DNA of 25,402 nucleotides. It comes from Litorivivens sp041625495. Lineage in GTDB: Bacteria; Pseudomonadota; Gammaproteobacteria; Pseudomonadales; Spongiibacteraceae. Location: positions 1 through 25,402 of the forward strand of contig NZ_JBFJTH010000042.1 in NCBI RefSeq assembly GCF_041625495.1, written 5' to 3'. Position numbers and translations under genes: made by a program. Positions 22,729-25,402 of the stretch are shown here, piece after piece (positions within the stretch are counted from its first letter, which is position 1; every line of letters starts with the position of its first letter). The notes beneath the pieces are model-generated. The model had not been told where the DNA came from. It did no database searches and saw only the letters and a program-made list of their open reading frames with translations.

Positions 22729-23820
22729 GTGTTGGAAATTGTTAACGTGTCACGCCGCTTTGGCGACTTTCAGGCGCTCAGCAGCGTCAGCTTGCAGGTA
22801 CAGGCCGGGGAGTTTTTCACCCTGCTGGGCCCGTCTGGCTGTGGCAAAACCACACTGCTGCGCTCTATTGCGGGCTTTGATACGCCGGACAGCGGAGATA
22901 TTTTGCTGGAAGGTAAATCTCTGCTCTCGCTGCCGCCGGAAAAGCGTCCGGTGCATACGGTCTTCCAGAGCTACGCACTTTTCCCGCATTTAACCGTGGC
23001 CGACAATATCGCTTTTCCGCTGCGCATGGCCGGAGTAAAGAAAAGTGAGATCGACCACCGCGTAGCCAAGGTGCTGGACGATGTACGGCTGCCCGATAAG
23101 GCCAGGCATTTTCCCGAAGAGCTTTCAGGTGGACAGCGCCAGCGCATTGCCATTGCGCGTGCACTGGTCAATCGGCCGCGCCTGCTACTGCTCGATGAAC
23201 CCCTTTCAGCACTGGACGCGAAACTGCGCGAACAGATGCAGATTGAGCTGATCAACCTGCAAAAAGAAGTGGGCATTACCTTTGTTTATGTAACCCACGA
23301 CCAGGGTGAAGCGCTGGCCCTGTCCCATCGTATCGCCGTAATGAATCACGGCGAAGTCAGCCAGATCGACGAGCCATCGCTGCTCTACAGCAGCCCAAAA
23401 AACCGTTTTGTGGCGGACTTTATCGGCCAGTGCAATTTGCTCGATGGCAAGGTCGTGCGGTGTAGCGACGATACCACCCGCATTGCGATAGACGGTCTTG
23501 GCGAGCTGGACGTAAAAAGCAATCCGCAGATTCCGTTCTCTGCCGGCGATGACTGCGCCCTCACACTGCGCCCGGAAAAAATTCGCCTGGCAAAAAGTGT
23601 GGCTCCGGAAAGCGATGAAGTGCACTTCCCCGGCACCGTGCACGACATGCTGTATCTGGGTGACGTAACAGTTTACATCATTGAAGTGAAAGTTCAGGGC
23701 AAGCCCGTGTTGATCGAAGCATTGCTGGCCAATAGTGCGCCGGGGCGGGCTCGACTGCTCGATGCCGGCGACGCCGTGGAAATCTGCTGGCCGCGCGATG
23801 CTGGCCATTTGGTGCGCTGA
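22729..23820 (+). CDS. potA: Polyamine-type ABC transporter ATP-binding protein PotA
   Basis: A 363-residue ATPase for the two permeases encoded downstream. Motifs: Walker A GPSGCGKT (34-41), Q-loop Q80 in TVFQSYALFPH, signature LSGGQ (132-136), Walker B LLLLDE (152-157) and H190 in YVTHDQGEAL. Residues about 280-360 form the TOBE domain that in PotA-type proteins is regulatory (CALTLRPEKIRLA, YLGDVTVYIIEV). I chose GTG 22729, so that the product begins LEIVNVSRRFGDF as in relatives; AAGGAG is 12 nt upstream, longer than usual. An open frame back to a TTG at 22636 would add 31 unlikely residues. It stops immediately before potB. Polyamine uptake is inferred from the gene set; other PotABCD-like substrates are possible. 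Confidence 0.88.
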   Translation: MLEIVNVSRRFGDFQALSSVSLQVQAGEFFTLLGPSGCGKTTLLRSIAGFDTPDSGDILLEGKSLLSLPPEKRPVHTVFQSYALFPHLTVADNIAFPLRMAGVKKSEIDHRVAKVLDDVRLPDKARHFPEELSGGQRQRIAIARALVNRPRLLLLDEPLSALDAKLREQMQIELINLQKEVGITFVYVTHDQGEALALSHRIAVMNHGEVSQIDEPSLLYSSPKNRFVADFIGQCNLLDGKVVRCSDDTTRIAIDGLGELDVKSNPQIPFSAGDDCALTLRPEKIRLAKSVAPESDEVHFPGTVHDMLYLGDVTVYIIEVKVQGKPVLIEALLANSAPGRARLLDAGDAVEICWPRDAGHLVR

Positions 23821-24705
23821 ATGAAAGCTCGCGCCAAACTGCTGCTGACCCTGCCGCCGGCGGTTTACCTTATTGCCTTTTTCGCCGTGCCCGGCCTGTT
23901 GATGCTGCTGGCATCGTTTCGCTTTCCCGGAGACTACGGCGGCCTTGCTCCGTGGTATTACATCGAAGAGGGTTCCATCACCTTCGATCTGACACTGGAA
24001 AATTGGCAGCGCCTGTTTGAAAGCACTCTCTACCTGCAATTGCTGGTAAAGTCGCTCCTGTTTGCTCTGCTGACCACAGCTATTTGTGTGCTACTGGCCT
24101 ACCCACTGGCACTGACCATTGCGCAAAGCCCGAAACGTAACCGCGACCTGTTGCTGCTGCTGGTTATTCTGCCTTTCTGGAGCAATTTTCTGGTACGCAT
24201 CTACGCCTGGATGATCATTTTCAGCCCACAGGGTGCACTTACGGCTGGTCTGAATCAGGTAACCGCGGCGCTGGGGCTCGAACCCATCAACCTGATGTTC
24301 AGCAGCGTGGCCGTTATTACCTGTTTGGTTTACGTACATCTGCCGTTTATGGTTCTACCGCTGTACGCCAACCTGGAAAAGCACGACCCTGCACTGCTCG
24401 ACGCTGCCCAGGATCTCGGTGCCAATCGCAGCCAGCGGTTCTGGAAAGTAACCTGGCCGCTGAGCCTGCCAGGCCTCTATGCCGGAGCAGTGCTGGTGTT
24501 TATCCCCACACTCGGCATCTTCGCCATACCAGACCTGTTAGGTGGCACCAATGGCATTATGATAGGCAACGTGATCAAGCAGCAATTTGTGGAATCACGT
24601 GACTGGCCCTTTGGCAGCGTGTTGTCACTGGTGCTTACCGCCATCACCCTGGTATTGGTCGTGATCGCCGGTAAACTGGGCCGCACTCCGGGAGCTTTGT
24701 CGTGA
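23821..24705 (+). CDS. potB: Polyamine-type ABC transporter permease PotB
   Basis: A 294-residue inner membrane permease with six likely helices (about 8-28, 67-90, 98-120, 145-170, 200-225, 258-282). The segment ILPFWSNFLVRIYAWMIIF is characteristic of PotB/PotH proteins, and the cytoplasmic EAA loop DAAQDLGANRSQRFWKVTWP contacts the ATPase. The ATG follows the potA TGA with no gap and no clear ribosome site, so translation is probably coupled. With PotA and PotC it would form the membrane part of an importer; the periplasmic binding protein is not in the window and may lie downstream of potC. Confidence 0.88.
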   Translation: MKARAKLLLTLPPAVYLIAFFAVPGLLMLLASFRFPGDYGGLAPWYYIEEGSITFDLTLENWQRLFESTLYLQLLVKSLLFALLTTAICVLLAYPLALTIAQSPKRNRDLLLLLVILPFWSNFLVRIYAWMIIFSPQGALTAGLNQVTAALGLEPINLMFSSVAVITCLVYVHLPFMVLPLYANLEKHDPALLDAAQDLGANRSQRFWKVTWPLSLPGLYAGAVLVFIPTLGIFAIPDLLGGTNGIMIGNVIKQQFVESRDWPFGSVLSLVLTAITLVLVVIAGKLGRTPGALS

Positions 24706-24724
24706 GTTTTCCGCAGGTGATCGT

Positions 24725-25402
24725 ATGAGACAGCGCAACCCCTTTGTCACCTGCGCGGCGATTGCAGTGTACTTGTTCCTGTATATTCCGCTGGTTGTAG
24801 TCGCAATATTTTCATTTAATGATTCGCGCCTGAATGCGGAGTGGGTTGGCTTTACACTCAAGTGGTACCGTCAGCTGGCCGCAAACGATGCGATGCTGCA
24901 GGCAGCCGCCAACTCATTGATTATTGCCGGTTGCGCTGCCGTTATGGCAGGCGTGCTCGGCACCTTTGCGGGGGTTGCGTTGCATCGCTTTCGGCAAAAA
25001 TGGCTCACCGCATTGGTGCTCGGCCCGGTTGCCATGCCCGATATCCTGATTGGTGTCAGCCTACTACTCACGTTTATGCTGATGAATATCAGTCTGGGCA
25101 TGGTTTCCATTATTCTTGCCCACGTGAGCTTCTGCATCGGCTTTGTTGCACTGTCAGTTCAGTCACGCATGGCAGGCATGGACGACAGTTTGCTTGAAGC
25201 TGCCCGCGATCTCGGAGCCACTCCCTGGCAAAGCTTTCGACTGGTCACGCTGCCCCTACTCGCGCCCGGTATCATTGCCGGCATGATGATGGCTTTCACC
25301 CTGTCTATCGATGATTTTGTCGTGACGTTTTTCACCGCAGGTGTCGGCAGCTCCACCCTTCCCCTGGAAATTTATTCCATGGTCAAGATTGCTGTTACAC
25401 CA
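24725..25402 (+). CDS. potC: Polyamine-type ABC transporter permease PotC, cut by the window edge
   Basis: The frame is open from ATG 24725 to the last base, giving the first 226 residues; the family is usually about 260-270, so roughly 40 are missing. Helices are at about 9-29, 62-85, 95-118 and onward; typical segments are FSFNDSR, AANSLIIAGCAA, PDILIGVSLLLTF and the EAA loop LLEAARDLGATPWQSFRLVT, followed by LSIDDFVVTFFTAG, characteristic of PotC/PotI. AGGTGA lies 4 nt before the ATG, and the gap from potB is 19 bp, so it belongs to the same operon. Confidence 0.9.
   Translation, partial: MRQRNPFVTCAAIAVYLFLYIPLVVVAIFSFNDSRLNAEWVGFTLKWYRQLAANDAMLQAAANSLIIAGCAAVMAGVLGTFAGVALHRFRQKWLTALVLGPVAMPDILIGVSLLLTFMLMNISLGMVSIILAHVSFCIGFVALSVQSRMAGMDDSLLEAARDLGATPWQSFRLVTLPLLAPGIIAGMMMAFTLSIDDFVVTFFTAGVGSSTLPLEIYSMVKIAVTP

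Noticed and set aside
23206..24039. 277-codon minus-strand frame across the potA/potB junction
   Set aside because: It crosses two well-supported genes on the other strand and has no recognisable domain.

Overview
The window looks like chromosomal DNA of a free-living, probably marine, gammaproteobacterium. The basis is a roughly mid-50s GC content (judged by eye), a PpnP/YaiE protein, an OmpA with thrombospondin type-3 repeats, a YfbK-type VWA lipoprotein, a DUF3604 protein, a PotABC-type transporter and strong GGAG-type ribosome sites. The mix of a deazaflavin-type nitroreductase-family protein, a CrtC/AttH-like protein and DUF3604 suggests a Cellvibrionales/Spongiibacteraceae-like lineage; that is inference. 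I see no tRNA, rRNA, CRISPR array, transposase or phage gene.

Layout. 1-408: 3' end of a DUF938 (METTL26-like) methyltransferase gene (+). 644-6945: mostly minus-strand genes for OmpA, an EEP-fold hydrolase, PpnP, a PhoD-like Tat lipoprotein and a tandem GST-N/glutaredoxin-like protein, plus one small plus-strand membrane protein. 7201-11967: plus-strand operon for a gliding-motility-type (GldA/F/G) ABC exporter in which the permease and the GldG-like part are one 960-aa polypeptide, followed by a DUF4340 protein. 12008-16583: minus-strand genes for DUF3604, a VWA/YfbK lipoprotein and a Ddn-like oxidoreductase. 16688-20091: MFS transporter (+), YcxB-like protein (-) and SulP anion transporter (+). 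20396-20746: small unrecognised gene behind a sigma-54-like promoter. 20768-22510: HAD phosphatase and CrtC/AttH-like protein (-). 22729 to the end: polyamine-type ABC transporter potABC (+), with potC cut by the window edge.

How the genes work together. Two ABC systems are clear: the GldAFG/DUF4340 operon (overlapping genes; substrate unknown) and PotABC (ATPase and two permeases; the binding protein is not in the window). Most other genes are one- or two-gene units of household or envelope metabolism.

The most unusual material is between genes: (i) five TTGAAC/GTTCAA elements in about 190 bp, two of them forming a perfect hairpin just before the ribosome site of the Gld-type operon; (ii) a roughly 139-bp inverted-repeat element between the Ddn-like and VWA genes; (iii) a sigma-54-like promoter with an NtrC-like palindrome about 104 bp upstream and a leader hairpin, driving an unrecognised 116-aa protein with two YRGQ motifs; (iv) two CCGAG[T/C]GTA elements exactly 21 bp apart, each inside its own inverted repeat, upstream of the pot genes; (v) a 12-codon ORF with a strong ribosome site directly upstream of ompA. 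None is proven to be a new system; the sigma-54/116-aa unit and the GldFG-fusion operon are the best candidates for follow-up.
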